From: Malania oleifera
Lineage: Eukaryota > Streptophyta > Magnoliopsida > Santalales > Ximeniaceae
Reading direction: 5' to 3'
DNA length: 64,000 nt
Assembly: GCF_029873635.1 (NCBI RefSeq)
Contig: NC_080422.1
Span: forward strand, 19,806,095-19,870,094
The translations under genes were made by a program, and so were the position numbers. The notes beneath the pieces are model-generated. The model did no database searches and was not told where the DNA came from. It worked only from the letters and a program-made list of their open reading frames with translations. Shown here piece by piece: positions 1 to 11,334 of this stretch (position 1 is its first letter; each line of letters opens with the position of its first letter).

Positions 1-670
1 GGCCATCATGTTCATTGTGCAAACCCCCCAATGATTGCTTGCATGCATTCTTTGGTTTCTTTGATTAGACACCGACGCAGTGAAGTTCATGCATGCAAGC
101 GCGCATGACATAATTTCTATATTAAAAAAACCCATCTCTCCTCCTCACCCACTTTCTGCTCGTCAACTATTTCTATCAGAAACCCTTTATGTTTGGTTTG
201 TTTTCCAAGTTGCAATGATTTTGAGAGGATTGAACCAAGATGATCTTATCCCCTTTGCAAGTGCTCCGTCCAGTCCTCAATGTAAAGTTTGCCTGCAGAC
301 ATTCAACTTTAATGTGGGAAAAGAAAGAATGTGCAAAATATTCCATTTCAGATTTTTTTTAAAAAAAATTAAAGGTCTAAAAATTACTTGTAAGAAATAA
401 TTTCTCTTAATAAGATTTAAAACATATAAATCATATAAAATATTATGTTAATATTTGAACTCATTAAAATGGTTTGGAGTCATCGATATTGTAGAAAAAA
501 TATTTGGAGAAAATATATAGTTGCTTATCGTAGCATCTGGAATCCACCAATTATAAGTTTTTATATCAATATTTGGACCCATTAAAGCATTTTGCGACTC
601 ACATGATGACTTGGTCCAAAAACCAAACCATATCTTTCGTTCTCTCTATTATATGGGACTAAGTACTAAC
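1..670. other. AT-rich flank without recognisable gene
   Basis: No domain, RNA gene or TE terminus is recognised here. A 106-codon open frame (80-400, +) has no family resemblance, starts in ordinary AT-rich sequence and ends in a lysine-rich tail read from A-runs, so I treat it as chance. The last five bases (666-670, ctaac) are the probable left target-site duplication of Copia-A. Confidence 0.6.
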
Positions 671-1023
671 TGTTGAAGATTAAAACTAAACTTGACAGTG
701 ATAGTGAAATTTGACGGCGACAGTTTCACCAACCTCGACCCACTGTTGTTGAATTGTAGTGGAGAGTAGGCAACTTAACTTCACCAACCCTACTCGTTTG
801 AATTTAATCCTACCTACCATTCATCATTTACTATAAATAGATGTGTGTGTATGTGTGTGTAATGTAATGTGTGGTGCAGAGAGGGTGAATAATCAGCGAG
901 TGAGATATTTGTATTGAGAATTCCTCTGTATTTTGTTTCAGATTATTTATTGAAATTAATTAAGTGTATTTTTGTGCAATTTCAATCACAACTAGTGATT
1001 GAGTGAGTCCCCTCCACCCATCA
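671..1023 (+). repeat. 5' LTR of Copia-A
   Basis: 353 bp, TG...CA. It starts TGTTGAAGATTAAAAC and ends CTCCACCCATCA, and is paired with 7927-8292. It carries a TATA box and a TG-rich stretch (about 841-860). It lacks an 11-bp segment (ttctcactgaa-like) that the 3' LTR and the Copia-B LTRs retain, so this copy has a private deletion. Confidence 0.95.
832..839 (+). promoter_or_regulatory. TATA box of Copia-A 5' LTR
   Basis: TATAAATA sits about 160 bp into the LTR and is conserved in the 3' LTR (8090-8097). This is the expected core promoter at the U3/R boundary of a copia LTR. Present activity is unknown. Confidence 0.7.
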
Positions 1024-1024
1024 A

Positions 1025-1036
1025 TGGTATCAAAGT
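1025..1036 (+). other. Primer-binding site of Copia-A (tRNA-Met type)
   Basis: TGGTATCAAAGT lies one base after the 5' LTR. The usual copia site complementary to initiator tRNA-Met is TGGTATCAGAGC, and the Copia-B copy matches that exactly, so this site has decayed at two positions. Confidence 0.9.
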
Positions 1037-1698
1037 TTCAAGTTTGTCGGAATTTGACAAACAGAGGCAAATTGAGGGGAAATTCGAATTTTTTGCCATA
1101 TTTAAAGTTACTCTAAATCCACAATTGAGCATACTATTGTGAAATTTGCGTCGAGACGAGTTCATTCGTGAAAACCATGCTTCAAACAGAATTCAAGAGC
1201 CCCTACATGCTCTCTCACGCACCGCCAACGAATTCAGCGTCAGTGACACGGGCCTCACGAGTAAGCAAGATTACTAACTAGCGAAGTCACGCACTCCATG
1301 CGTCCTCACGCGTCTTCTCCACCCAGTTGGCGTGATCCGGCCTAGAAACCTAATCTGCGACTCGACCTAACAACCAACAACCCCGAATCGGCCCCACGTG
1401 CATGACCTGACCCGATTAACGGATCCACATCCAATCGTCGACACACGACACGCCCAAAAGCCACCACGTGGCCCTAACTGTAATCACTCCCGCCGTTATC
1501 TTCGTTAACTCCGTTAAGTAAAACCAGTCCAGTCGAAACGATTTAGAATTTTTTTTTTGGCCGGTTCAATTAATTTTGAACCTGTTCTTTGCAACTCAAA
1601 ACCGATTCCTAAGGTTTTTCAACCTTCTAAACACATTGTTGGCATCAGATTTTCCAAAATCAATCTCTATCATTCTATTTTTTGATATATTAAACTCG
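1037..1698 (+). other. Leader (5' UTR) of Copia-A
   Basis: Untranslated sequence between the primer-binding site and gag. The middle (about 1200-1500) is GC-richer than the surroundings and has no open frame of note. The corresponding leader of Copia-B lies at 20504-21184. Confidence 0.7.
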
Positions 1699-2587
1699 AT
1701 GGAAAACAGTGCTACCCAAGTGGTCATTCCAAAGTTGACACGAGAGAATTATGACAACTAGTCTATTAAAATGAGAGCCCTTCTAGGTGTTCAGGATGTC
1801 ATGGACATCGTTGAAGATCGATATAGAGAAACCCCAGCAAAAGAAGATGAAATAACTATGTCTGACGCTCAAAGAACTATCTTGTGAGCCGATCGAAAGA
1901 AGGATTGCAGGGCGAAGTCCATAATCCACCAAGGCCTTAATGAGGCAACATTCAAAATCATCGCCTCCGCTAAGACATCCAAAGAAGTTTGGTACTCTCT
2001 TCATCGAACACACAAAGGTGCAGACAAAGTGAAGAAGATTCATTTTCAAACATTGTGAGGTAATTTCAAATCTTTAAGAATGAAATCTACTGAATCTATT
2101 TTTGTCTACTATAAATGAGTTATGGTAGTATCAAATCAGTTGAGAAGAAATGGAGAGGCTCTCAATGTCGAGAGAATTTGTGAGAAAATTTTGCGATATT
2201 TGGATTCAGAATATGATTATATAGTTGTGACCATGGAAGAAAAAAAAGATCTAGAAACCATGTCAGTAAAAGAACTTGTGGGCTCACTCCAAGCCTATAA
2301 GCAAAAAGTCAACAGAAGGAGTGAAGATAAAACACTAGAGCAAGCCCTTCAAATGAAGTTGTCCCTCACTACAGATAGATACGATAAAGGGGGGACGTCA
2401 TAGCGAGGAAGAGGACGAAGTTGAGGATCTCGTGGAAGATAATTATGGAAATTTTGACTCCGAAGAAGGTGGCAGAGGTTGAAGAGGACCCACTAGAGAA
2501 GGAAGCAATCAAAAGAACTATGTCCCAAGAGGCAGGGGACAAGGAAGAATAGGGGGATACAGTAACCATCTGAATGTAGACAAGAAA
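1699..2587 (+). pseudogene. gag: Copia-A gag, N-terminal and central part (pseudogene)
   Basis: Gag would form the virus-like particle that packages the element RNA. The ATG at 1699 opens a frame beginning MENSATQVVIPKL, the usual copia gag start (DUF4219-type), with the same opening in Copia-B. An in-frame TAG at 1759-1761 stands where copia gags have Trp (NYDNW). Further stops follow before a longer intact stretch at 2122-2403 that has the UBN2-type region with the motif ILRYLDSEYDYI. The region then becomes basic and RG/E-rich up to 2587, where the nested solo LTR begins. Multiple stops make this a clear pseudogene. Confidence 0.88.
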
Positions 2588-3563
2588 AACTTTGTAACAA
2601 CCTGCTTATTTTACCATTATTTTTTTTTATGATAATAAAAACCGACATAATAAATCTAGTAGATCATAATCAACATGAACCCGTGGGTCCCAGGGATACA
2701 TCAGAAACACAACACGGAAGTCTAAGCAATAGGAAACATAAAATCATATACATCCCAAAGTACCATTCAACACAATACCAGAGTTTAGTACAACCATCAT
2801 ATAGATATACACATCTCAAAAGTATCCAAAATAGTCCTAGGATCTCTGCCCAAAAATCTGTCTGACCCTAGCAAATACTTACCCTTTAGAAAGGGTAGAT
2901 CGACTGTAACTATCTTTGTGGAGCTTTATCTGCTCTCCTATCTAGGGCTCCTGAAATGTTGATATAATTTGGGGTGAGATACCTCTCAGTAAGGGAAATA
3001 AACTAATACCAGTGTATGGCAACATGAGTATTTTCGTGTTATACGTAAAAGCATACATAAGCATTAAAACTGTCTGTATCATTTTTGGGAAAAAAAAATG
3101 TATAATCACAGCATGTCAGAACATACTGGATTTTCATAAGAATCATTCATCTCAAATAATAATAATAATAAAACAACCCTCGAAGGTTAGCTGGCTCGTG
3201 TCATGTCTTACCCTCACATGACTGGGTTGTGTGGTCCGAAGGCGGGACTTGACAATATTGGGTGACTGACCATTGCCAAGTCAAAATAAATGTCTGTAAG
3301 TACGATGGGTCTACCAGACCTGGTCCAGACACGAGGGGCGCCAACACTTCAATAAACCACATCGACTATTCATCCCTATGCTGCCCCGTACGACAGTAAT
3401 AACACAATATCATGATGATCATGAACACATAGCTACGGTACCATGCACGTGCAAGCCTAAACCAAGCTAACCAGGTTCTGATAGCATATAACATATTTCA
3501 AATTGTGATACATTACTATTCCATAATAATAATAATTGTCCATTCAATATCATCATATCACAA

Positions 3564-3565
<2 letters not shown>

Positions 3566-3604
<39 letters not shown>
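3566..3604. repeat. (AT)n microsatellite inside the solo LTR
   Basis: About 19 AT dinucleotides, directly upstream of the 33-bp minisatellite. Confidence 0.9.
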
Positions 3605-3606
<2 letters not shown>

Positions 3607-3622
3607 CGTGAAAATCATCAGC

Positions 3623-3810
3623 CCTTATGCCGGCATATCATATAAATGGCTCAATTTGTACGCCGGCATATCATATAAATGGCTCGCCCCGTACACTGGC
3701 ATATCACATAAATGGCTCGACCCGTACGTCGACATATCATGTAAGAACATCCTTGGCTTATACGCCGGTATATCATATAAAAATCTCGACCCGTATGCCG
3801 TTATATTATT
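3623..3810. repeat. 33-bp minisatellite inside the gypsy solo LTR
   Basis: About five units with the core CGGCATATCATATAAATGGC begin near 3631, 3664, 3697, 3730 and 3766. The first three spacings are exactly 33 bp and the last is 36 bp. Because the period is a multiple of three, several frames stay open on both strands across it; these frames are not genes. Confidence 0.88.
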
Positions 3811-4672
3811 TGTAAAACTTTGTATCATTTGAACATTTTCCCAGAAAAACAATACTTCATAGCAAATACTACTCATGCCACACAAAATGGGTATTACGTA
3901 TATTTAAAATATATCGTCATTTGCAGTAGTATTTCCCGAACTTAATGCATATATATTTGTTTCCCGAAATCAAATGTTGTAAGATTGTACATATATTTTC
4001 ATAAAACAACTAGCTTAGTTTATCCCTTTACCTGATTCCTAAAAAGCCCCTAAAACAATCAGTCTTACACCTGCAGGGTTTCCTGTTCAACACCCTGAAA
4101 TCAACATTTCCTAAAACATAAATTCTGTATTTCTACGCATACTATGTTTTCTACAACTGTAAGGAATGCCAAAATACTGAATAAAAGTCTTACCTTGAAT
4201 TTGAGATGAAATCTAAACTAGCCCCACCGACGATCCACTCCAACAGATTTGTAGAGAACTTCTCCAGGAGTGTCGTGGTGACTTCAGATCGTCGATCTGG
4301 TGAAGAACAGACCCAAAAATTAAGAAAGAAGAGTAGGAAATCGAAGAGGAGAGAGAGAGAGTTTCTGCGCATGAAATTTCAGCCAAAAATGAAGTTTTTG
4401 CCTATTTATACACTCGCCTTCGTTGATGAGCCATGTCACCTCATTGACGAGGTTAAGAAGGACGTTCGTCAATGAACGTCTACTTCTTATCGACGAAATT
4501 TAGAGATGGGAAAATAGCCTCTCAGTATTTTCTCTTTGACGAAGCGCACCCTCGTCGAGGAGCCCAATATGTCACATCGTCGACAAACGCACCTGTTGTG
4601 CCCCCTTTTTTATTTACTTTTTCTTCCTCTTTATTATTTAAATACCATAATTCTCTAGGTCACTACAAACTT

Positions 4673-5190
4673 TAAGTGCTACAATTGGCCACAAATATGG
4701 ATACTATAGTAATGAGTGCAGAGGTAATCCCCAAAATCATGAAGTAAATGAAAATGCTAACTTTGCATAAAAGGAGAAAGCCGAAGGAGAATCGTTGATG
4801 CTGAAGGCACACAATTTAACCCATCAAGACCAAAATGTTTGGTACCTTAAGTCTAGAGCCAACAATCACATTACTTGAAGAAAGAACCTATTTACCGAAC
4901 TTAATGAGAAACTTCAGGGAGAGATATCATTTGGTGATCTGTCTAAAGTCCCAGTTTGTGGAAGGGGAAATATCCTAATCAAGAGGAAGGATGGAGACCA
5001 TGCTTTTATCTCCAACGTGTTCTATATGCTAGCCATGAAGACTAATATATAGAGTCTCAGACAACTTGTGGAGAAATGCTACCAAAGTAGCCTTAAAGAT
5101 AAGTAGATAGTGATGACAGAACCTTGAGGTAAGCTTGTTACTCGAGTACAAATGGCAAAGAATTGAATGTTTCCGCTCGCTATTTAACAT
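4673..5190 (+). pseudogene. Copia-A gag zinc knuckle and protease region (pseudogene)
   Basis: Immediately right of the nested LTR the sequence resumes with a degenerate CCHC zinc-knuckle segment (KCYN..., then an H and C reachable by a frameshift; about 4673-4725), then the retroviral-type protease region. The stretch 4830-5180 keeps the copia protease-to-integrase wording (for example NVWYLKSRANNHIT) but holds at least six stops. The protease would cleave the gag-pol polyprotein. No active-site triplet can be asserted, because the frame is broken. Confidence 0.75.
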
Positions 5191-6060
5191 GATACACCAA
5201 GGTGTTTAAGCGCTATGATCAAAGACAAAGACTGGTTATGACATCTCAAGTTCAAACATCTGAACATTGAAAGTTTGAAACTGTTGGGAAGCAAGAAGAT
5301 GGTGAAAGGCTTACCCAACACCCACCACCCAAATGTGATATGTGAAAGCTGTGTTTTGAGCAAGCAACATAGAAATAGCTTTGGAAAGCAACCCGACTGG
5401 AGATCTACCATGCCGCTCCAGCTAGTACACATAGATGTGTGTGATTCATTGAGGCCGTTTAATGGACATAACCGATACTTCCTCACCTTCATTAACAATT
5501 ATAGTAGGAAGACTTGGGGCTACTTCATGAAAAGAAAGTCAGAGGTGTTCGACAAGTTCAAAGAGTTCAAAACCTTTGTGAAGAAATAGAGTGGCCATCG
5601 CATCAAGTCACTCTGATCAGACGAAGGAGGAGAGTATAAGGACAAAGCTTTCCTGGAATTCCTTAGGCAACAAGGGATTCAAAAATTATTCACACCGACC
5701 TACACTCCCCAATTGAATAGTGTAGCCAAGAGGAAGAACCGCATGATCCTTAACATAGCCAAGAGCATGTTAAAGGATAAGAATGTGCCCAAGAGTTTTT
5801 TTAACCAGAAGTAGTATCATGTGCAGTTTATCTACTTAACAGGTGTCCTACAAAGATTCTTGATAGAAAGATGCCACTTGAAACTTGGAGTACTCACAAG
5901 CGTAGTGTGAGTCATCTTAGAGTGTTTAGCTCCATTACCTATGCCAAAATCCCAAAGGTAAGGAGGACAAAGTTGGAAGATAAATGAGAGAAATATATCC
6001 TTGTTAGATACGGTGACAGTAGCATGAGATATCAACTATACAATCCCATCAACAAGAAAG
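5190..6060 (+). pseudogene. Copia-A integrase (pseudogene)
   Basis: The integrase would insert the cDNA into the genome. The GAG-pre-integrase zinc-binding segment (ending CESCVLSKQHRNSF) lies at about 5220-5385. The rve catalytic core follows: the first Asp is in LVHIDVCDSL at about 5429-5460 and the second in SDEGGEY at about 5616-5640. A stop (5587-5589) separates the two, and more stops follow at about 5812. The C-terminal part runs to about 6060 with the motif HSKHRSV-like wording decayed. The corresponding region from about 5708 to 6150 is missing in Copia-B. Confidence 0.85.
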
Positions 6061-6269
6061 TTATTCATTGTAGGGATGTCATTTTTGAAGAAAATGAATC
6101 TTAGAAGTGGGACCATGCTAAATCTTCCCAAAGATGCGGAATTGACGCTTGAAAGAGAAGAACCCACAGAGACAAGTGAAGTGGCTATCGAGTCACAAGT
6201 TCCTGAGCTACAGACACCTCCACATGGTTCTCTATAGAGGAATGAAGCTCCATCACCAATTGAACGTGA

Positions 6270-7340
6270 AATCTTAGATATGAGGCCTAGAGAAGCTCCT
6301 AATCTAGCTAATCTGTATGAAACTACAGAATTAATAGAAGAGTATGTTACACTATATTGTCTATTGTTGACCAGCGACCCGATTAGCTTTGAGGAGGCTA
6401 AAGAAGAAGACAAATGGAGAAAAGCGATGGATAAGGAGATTCAATCCATTGAAAAGAACAAGTTTTGGGAATTAACAAATCTCTCGAAGGGCTGTAAAAC
6501 TATTGGTGTGAAATGGTTCTATAAAATGAAGAAGAACGCTCAAAGAGAAGTTTAGATATACAAAGTAAGACTTGTTGCGAAGGGCTAGAAGCAAAAAAAA
6601 AGGAATTGATTATGGAGAAATCTTTACCCCAGTTTCCATGCTTAAAACCACTAGATTACTAATTTCACAATCATCACAAAATAGATGGAAGATTTACTAA
6701 TTGGATGTGAAATCAGCATTTATAAATGGTTTTCTGGAAGAAGAGATCTATATCGATCAACCACCTGGATATGTGAAGAAGGGAAAAGAAGATAGAGTGT
6801 ACAAGATGAAGAAAGCACTCTATGGTTTGAAGCAGACACCTCGTGCATGGAACATGAGGATTGATGACTATTCCAAAAGAATGGATTTGAGAAGTGACCC
6901 TACGAGCATGCGTTATACATGAAGATGGGGACATGCAGAAGCATGTTGATTGACTGCCTTAATGTTGATGATCTAATTTTTATCAGCAACAATCCAGATA
7001 TGTTTTCTGCTTTCAAAAGGAGCATGGTCAAAGAGTTCAAAATAACGAATATCGGCCATATGGCTTATTTCCTTGGCATAGAAGTCGTGCAAAGCGAGAA
7101 GGGAATATTCATCTCCCAGGGCCACTATGCAAAAGAAGTACTAAAAAAGTTTGGGATGGACAAATGCAACCCTATGACAACTTTGGTTGAAACAGGATTG
7201 GAGTTGAGAAAGAATGAGAAAGGAAATGTTGACCCAACATATTTCAAGAGTTTGGTTGGAAGCTTGAGGTATTTGAAGTGCACCAGACCAGAAATACTCT
7301 ATGAAATTGGACTTATCATCCGGTACATGGAGACTCCTTA
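6270..7340 (+). pseudogene. Copia-A reverse transcriptase (RVT_2, pseudogene)
   Basis: The RT would copy element RNA into cDNA. The domain begins around 6400 (WRKAMDKEIQSIEKNKFWEL), continues through GVKWFYKMK and then LDVKSAFINGFLEEEIYIDQPPGY (about 6701-6770), and has the copia signature KALYGLKQTPRAWN (about 6812-6855). The catalytic motif usually read as YVDD appears as NVDD (about 6961-6972), because the Tyr codon is changed. A run of A residues at about 6592-6602 shifts the frame, and the original frame returns near 6919. Stops lie at about 6553, 6588 and 6692 and at the end near 7342. The Asp pair itself is kept. Confidence 0.88.
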
Positions 7341-7344
7341 CTAG

Positions 7345-7913
7345 TTCTATCTGAATGCAGCGAAGAGGATACTCCGCTGTGTTAATGGTACCATCATTGA
7401 TAGTATGTTTTATTCATCAAAAGGTGATTGCAAACTTATCGACTATTCAGATAGCGATTGGGGAAGAGACCTTGATAAAAGAAAATACACGAGTGGATTC
7501 ACATTCTTCATGGGAAATACAACATTTACATGGTCATCAAAGAAGCAACCCATTGTAGCATTGTCATCATGTGAAGTTAAGTATGTTGTTGTTAGCTCAG
7601 CTATTTGTCATGGTATATGGATCAGGAATGTACAGAAGTATCTAGGATATCTTCAAGATAACCCCACAGAAGTCTACATTGACAATCGATCAGTGATTAC
7701 ACTTGCAAAAAATCCAGTTTACCATGAAAAAAGCAAACATATTGATACTCAGTATCATTTTATCAGGGAGCATGTTAAGAATAAAGAAGTAGATTTGATA
7801 TCTTACAGATCGTATGATCAGATTGCTGATATTTTCACGAAACTGCTCAAGCATGATATTTTTGCAAGACTGAAGACAATGCTCGGAATGACAAATTCAG
7901 GAGAGTCAAGTTT
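7345..7913 (+). pseudogene. Copia-A RNase H and pol C-terminus (pseudogene)
   Basis: A 3'-terminal open stretch of pol begins near 7405 and includes the copia RNase H wording: SDWGRDLDKRKYTSGF (first Asp), WSSKKQP, the EVKYV and IDNRS motifs, and KHIDTQYHFIREHV (about 7735-7790). The enzyme would degrade the RNA strand of RNA-DNA hybrids. The frame runs without a stop through the polypurine tract and about 100 bp into the 3' LTR, probably because the G-tract length has changed and abolished the native stop. Confidence 0.88.
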
Positions 7914-7926
7914 AAGGGGGGGGGGG
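7914..7926 (+). other. Polypurine tract of Copia-A
   Basis: AA followed by eleven G residues directly abuts the 3' LTR. It would prime plus-strand synthesis. In Copia-B the equivalent is the complement of tcctcccttaaact (15002-15015), so the G-run here has expanded. Confidence 0.92.
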
Positions 7927-8292
7927 TGTAGAAGATTAAAACTAAACTTGATGGGGGCTGCAAAATTTGACAGCGACAGCTCCACCAACCCCAACCCACT
8001 GTTGTTGAATTGCACTAGAGAGTAGGCAACCTACCTTCACCAACCAGTCTACTTGTTTGAATTTTATCCTACCCACCATTCATCATTGCTATAAATAGAT
8101 GTGTGTGTGTGTGTGTGTAATGTAATGTGTGGTGTAGAAAGGATGAATAACCAGTGAGTGAGAGATTTATATTCAGAATTCCTCTGTATTTTGTTTCAGA
8201 TTATTTATTGAAATCAATTGAGTGAATTTGTGTGCAATTCTCACTGAATTTCAATCACAACCAGTGATTGAGTGAGTGCTCTCCACCCATCA
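7927..8292 (+). repeat. 3' LTR of Copia-A
   Basis: 366 bp, TG...CA (TGTAGAAGATTAAAAC ... CTCCACCCATCA), TATAAATA at 8090-8097. Followed by ctaat (8293-8297), which matches the left flank ctaac at four of five bases. Confidence 0.95.
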
Positions 8293-8297
8293 CTAAT

Positions 8298-9907
8298 ATG
8301 ACATCTTTTAATTGGTTGTTTCTAAATCTTACGTCCAAGAACCATCCCTTGTAAATCTTTCTTTGTCTGACATGGATCTACACATTGATACAAGATATTG
8401 ACGGATGAACTTTAAATTTTAAATGAATTTTTTTTTTCTGTTTTTGTTTTTGTAATAGTCTCTCTGACCATGATCAGGAGGTTTGTTGGATTGGGGTATA
8501 CAATAAGAACTATTCCATCTTTCATCCAAAACTCATTATCATTTTATTTTAAAGTTTAAAGTAGATTTCTGAGATAGAAATTTTAAATTTGAATAGCTAC
8601 TATATATATGGTGTCGTCTAATCTTAATGGACAAAATTAATTAATTTCTCTCCTATCAAAGTATCAAAGTCTAGGTACTAGAACATTTAATAAGTTATCT
8701 TTAGGAAGGAAGGCATGCATCAAAGGTCTAGAAATATTTTTTAACCCAATACATGCATGCATGCATGCGCGCATTAAGCCCAAGAGTTGGGCATGAAACA
8801 GGAGGACCACCGAGGGGGCAAAAGGCCCCATGATGTCTTGGGCCTATTGAGACAAGACGAAGAAAGTGCTGGAACCTAGGGTTGGAACAATCAAAGCGTA
8901 TCTCCCCGATATAGGAACTCAGAAAGAAGCTATACATAAATTAAATAGGTCATGTGCACAAATTTAAGGCAATTTTCCAATATAAATATATAGATATGGT
9001 CCAAGTTCCTTTCTGCCCTCATATCCTTTCCTTATAGAAATCATCTTTTTAGTAATAAGGAACATGCCAGGGAGACCTAAGCCCATTTAGAAACATTTTT
9101 CTCTCTCTCTCTCAAGGCCCATTTAGAAACATCTCTCTCTCTCTCTCTCTCTCTCTCCTTGCATACGTCAAGTCAATGCACCCATTGTAGAAGGTCTTCC
9201 TTTCTTTAAATCCACATCATTTCTTAATGGAAAAAAAACATTTTCTAACACTATATATTCAACTTTTAATTGTACTTCATTTTTTATGGGCAATAAAATT
9301 TAAGTTGATGGAAGAGAAGACAAATATAATCTCTTTCCTCAACCTAAACAAAAAGTGTCTTAGAATTTAATTCAATCAACTGAGTTCGAGACTATATGTG
9401 ACCAGCCTAATTGTCATCCCAATGAGTAAAATTGAACTCAAACAAAAAACATATCTTAGAATTTTATTTTTATTTGTTAAGAGTTACCCTCCTATGTTAA
9501 TTGTCTTGATAGCATTAAAAGAATCAAAATATGCAATTAAAGAATTTCATTCTCCGAACAAACTTTGTTGCCTAGCCCTCTTGTGTCAAAAAGAATCACG
9601 CTAATAAACAATACATTTAGATAGTGCTTGACATAAATTTTAAGGTTTGGACATGAATTTGTATGAATTTAAAAGAAATTTTAATTGTACTTTGTCCAAA
9701 TGTATGTAAATTCAAAATCAAATCTCGACATACATTGTTCAAATAGAAGATCAATTCATTTTGAGAAGTCTGTTACGGCAAAACCTCTCACAATCCTCCA
9801 TTACCACCCTCACTCCAAAGTTGATAAACCCAACGAAGTGCACCATCCCAACCAATATTGGCTACTCCAAATGTGCTCTTGCTTAACGATCAATTGACCT
9901 ACCGTTA
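8298..9907. other. AT-rich spacer
   Basis: No gene or TE terminus is recognised. Contents: a GCATGCATGC alternating run (about 8753-8773), and a short imperfect duplication at 9076-9157 whose two copies both begin with CCATTTAGAAACAT and each end in a (CT)n run. Open frames at 8728-8937 (-) and 9398-9604 (+) show no family resemblance. Confidence 0.6.
9076..9157. repeat. Duplicated segment with (CT)n runs
   Basis: Two tandem copies of about 40 bp (CCCATTTAGAAACAT plus a CT tract). The second CT tract is longer. Confidence 0.8.
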
Positions 9908-11334
9908 ATACCTGACTTGACTCTTAAAACACATTAGAAAATAACTCCAAGTATAAGAGTGTCAACAAGTAGTAATTAAGGAAATCCCTAAGTCTTCTCC
10001 ACAGGGGACGGTATGATTGAATTCCAATTTTAACTATTATCCAAAAATGAAGGAAATTGAACTCTATGTCTAACTAATTAACATGGTATTTACAATGGAA
10101 TGAGGTTTTCGGACATGATCCGAAGATGATTCTTCTTCTTGTTTTTGTATGAAATGGTAAGTTACTTAATCAATGGACTAAATGAAATTAAAAGGCAACA
10201 TGTTTCATAACCCAAGTAAGACATAAAACATAGTTACGTAACAAGTTCAAAATTCACGCGCCAATGTCCATGTCACAAACACTATTTTTGTCCCAAAATT
10301 ATAAGAAATTGAGGACTTGTGTTGAATGAATGGTGATTATCCTTGCTTCGATGAGCTAAACCACATTCAATAACATCATCTAATCCACTATTTCCAGCAA
10401 TAAATGACCAAATATAGTGTCCATGCTCTAACAAACATTCTATCAAACACCTTGTGTGCAACCCTGTTACTTAAGAAAGTCTTAATCTTCGTGTGCTTTA
10501 AAACATCTCATAAATACAAATTAAACTTAAACAACTACGCAAAACCAACTCAACCAATATAACTCATTCAATGACTCATTCAAACAATAAACTAAATGAT
10601 AACAAAATTAAACGAACAAAACAACCCAATATTTAAACATTCAAACAATGAACTAAATATGAGAATTTCATTAATCTAATAACCCATTCAACAAGGAAAC
10701 AACTCAATCCAAAAACTTTAATGAAACAAACTCAATCCAACAATAAATCAAAATACGACATTGAAATAAATATGAAATTAAAGAAACAAAGAACAAAGGA
10801 TGGAAGAATGAAAGGAGAGGAGAGAAGAGAAAGTAGTACTGGCCGAATGGAGGGGTTCCTCCCTAGGTTCGGTTACTGCAAAATCTTCAATCTGCAGCTG
10901 TGCAAACCTCCAACAATTGCCATCAAAATAAGCCCCAAAATGAAGAACACGAGAACAAAGAATATGAGAAAGGAGAGGAAAGGAGGAGAGAAGAGTAGAG
11001 AAGATGATTCTAATCCGTGTGATTACACAAAGATGCTTCAAAACTCCCATCTGTGTGCTGCCCTCTTGCTAACCTCCAAAAAATCCCGGCCAAAACAACA
11101 TAAAAACATAATTTCATTTGCTCCAAACATGCCCTAGTTGTGTGGCTTCCTTCATGTAGCGCATGGGCCTATTTTGGATGACCCATGTGGTTTGTTTTCT
11201 CTCCAACATGGCTGCCCTTGCCACCATTACACATGCACACGGCCAGCTCTTTGTTTAAAAAATTGTTTTTCCTCCCAAAAACAATGCCTTCTTTTGTTCA
11301 TAGCATGACTGTCCTTGCACCCCACACACATGTG

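Larger units (their letters stand above)
2593..4667 (+). mobile_element. Ty3/gypsy-type solo LTR nested in Copia-A
   Basis: 2075 bp, starting TGTAACAACC and ending CACTACA, so the terminal TGTA/TACA are inverted. It is flanked by a perfect 5-bp duplication aactt (2588-2592 and 4668-4672). Removing the LTR and one TSD rejoins Copia-A gag to its zinc-knuckle coding region. There is no internal region, primer site or second LTR, so this is a solo LTR left by LTR-LTR recombination. Assignment to gypsy rests on its length, the TGTAACAACC start and the overall style; the exact lineage (Tekay-like) is a guess. It includes an (AT)n run and a 33-bp minisatellite. An 89-codon open frame (4206-4475) resembles nothing known. 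Confidence 0.92.
671..8292 (+). mobile_element. Copia-A: degenerate full-length Ty1/copia LTR retrotransposon
   Basis: The element has two LTRs (671-1023 and 7927-8292), a tRNA-Met-type primer-binding site, gag, integrase, reverse transcriptase and RNase H in copia order (integrase before RT), and a polypurine tract. The flanks are ctaac (666-670) and ctaat (8293-8297), a 4-of-5 TSD. The LTRs differ by about 10 percent by eye, plus an 11-bp indel. A 2075-bp gypsy solo LTR with its own 5-bp TSD is nested between gag and its zinc-knuckle region. Domain order and motif wording suggest the Tork/Tnt1-like group of copia elements, which is an inference. Many stops and frameshifts make the element non-functional. 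Its family partner in opposite orientation is Copia-B at 14610-21589. Confidence 0.95.

Noticed and set aside
80..400. 106-codon frame at the left edge as a gene
   Set aside because: No family resemblance and A-run-derived tail; nothing else supports a gene.
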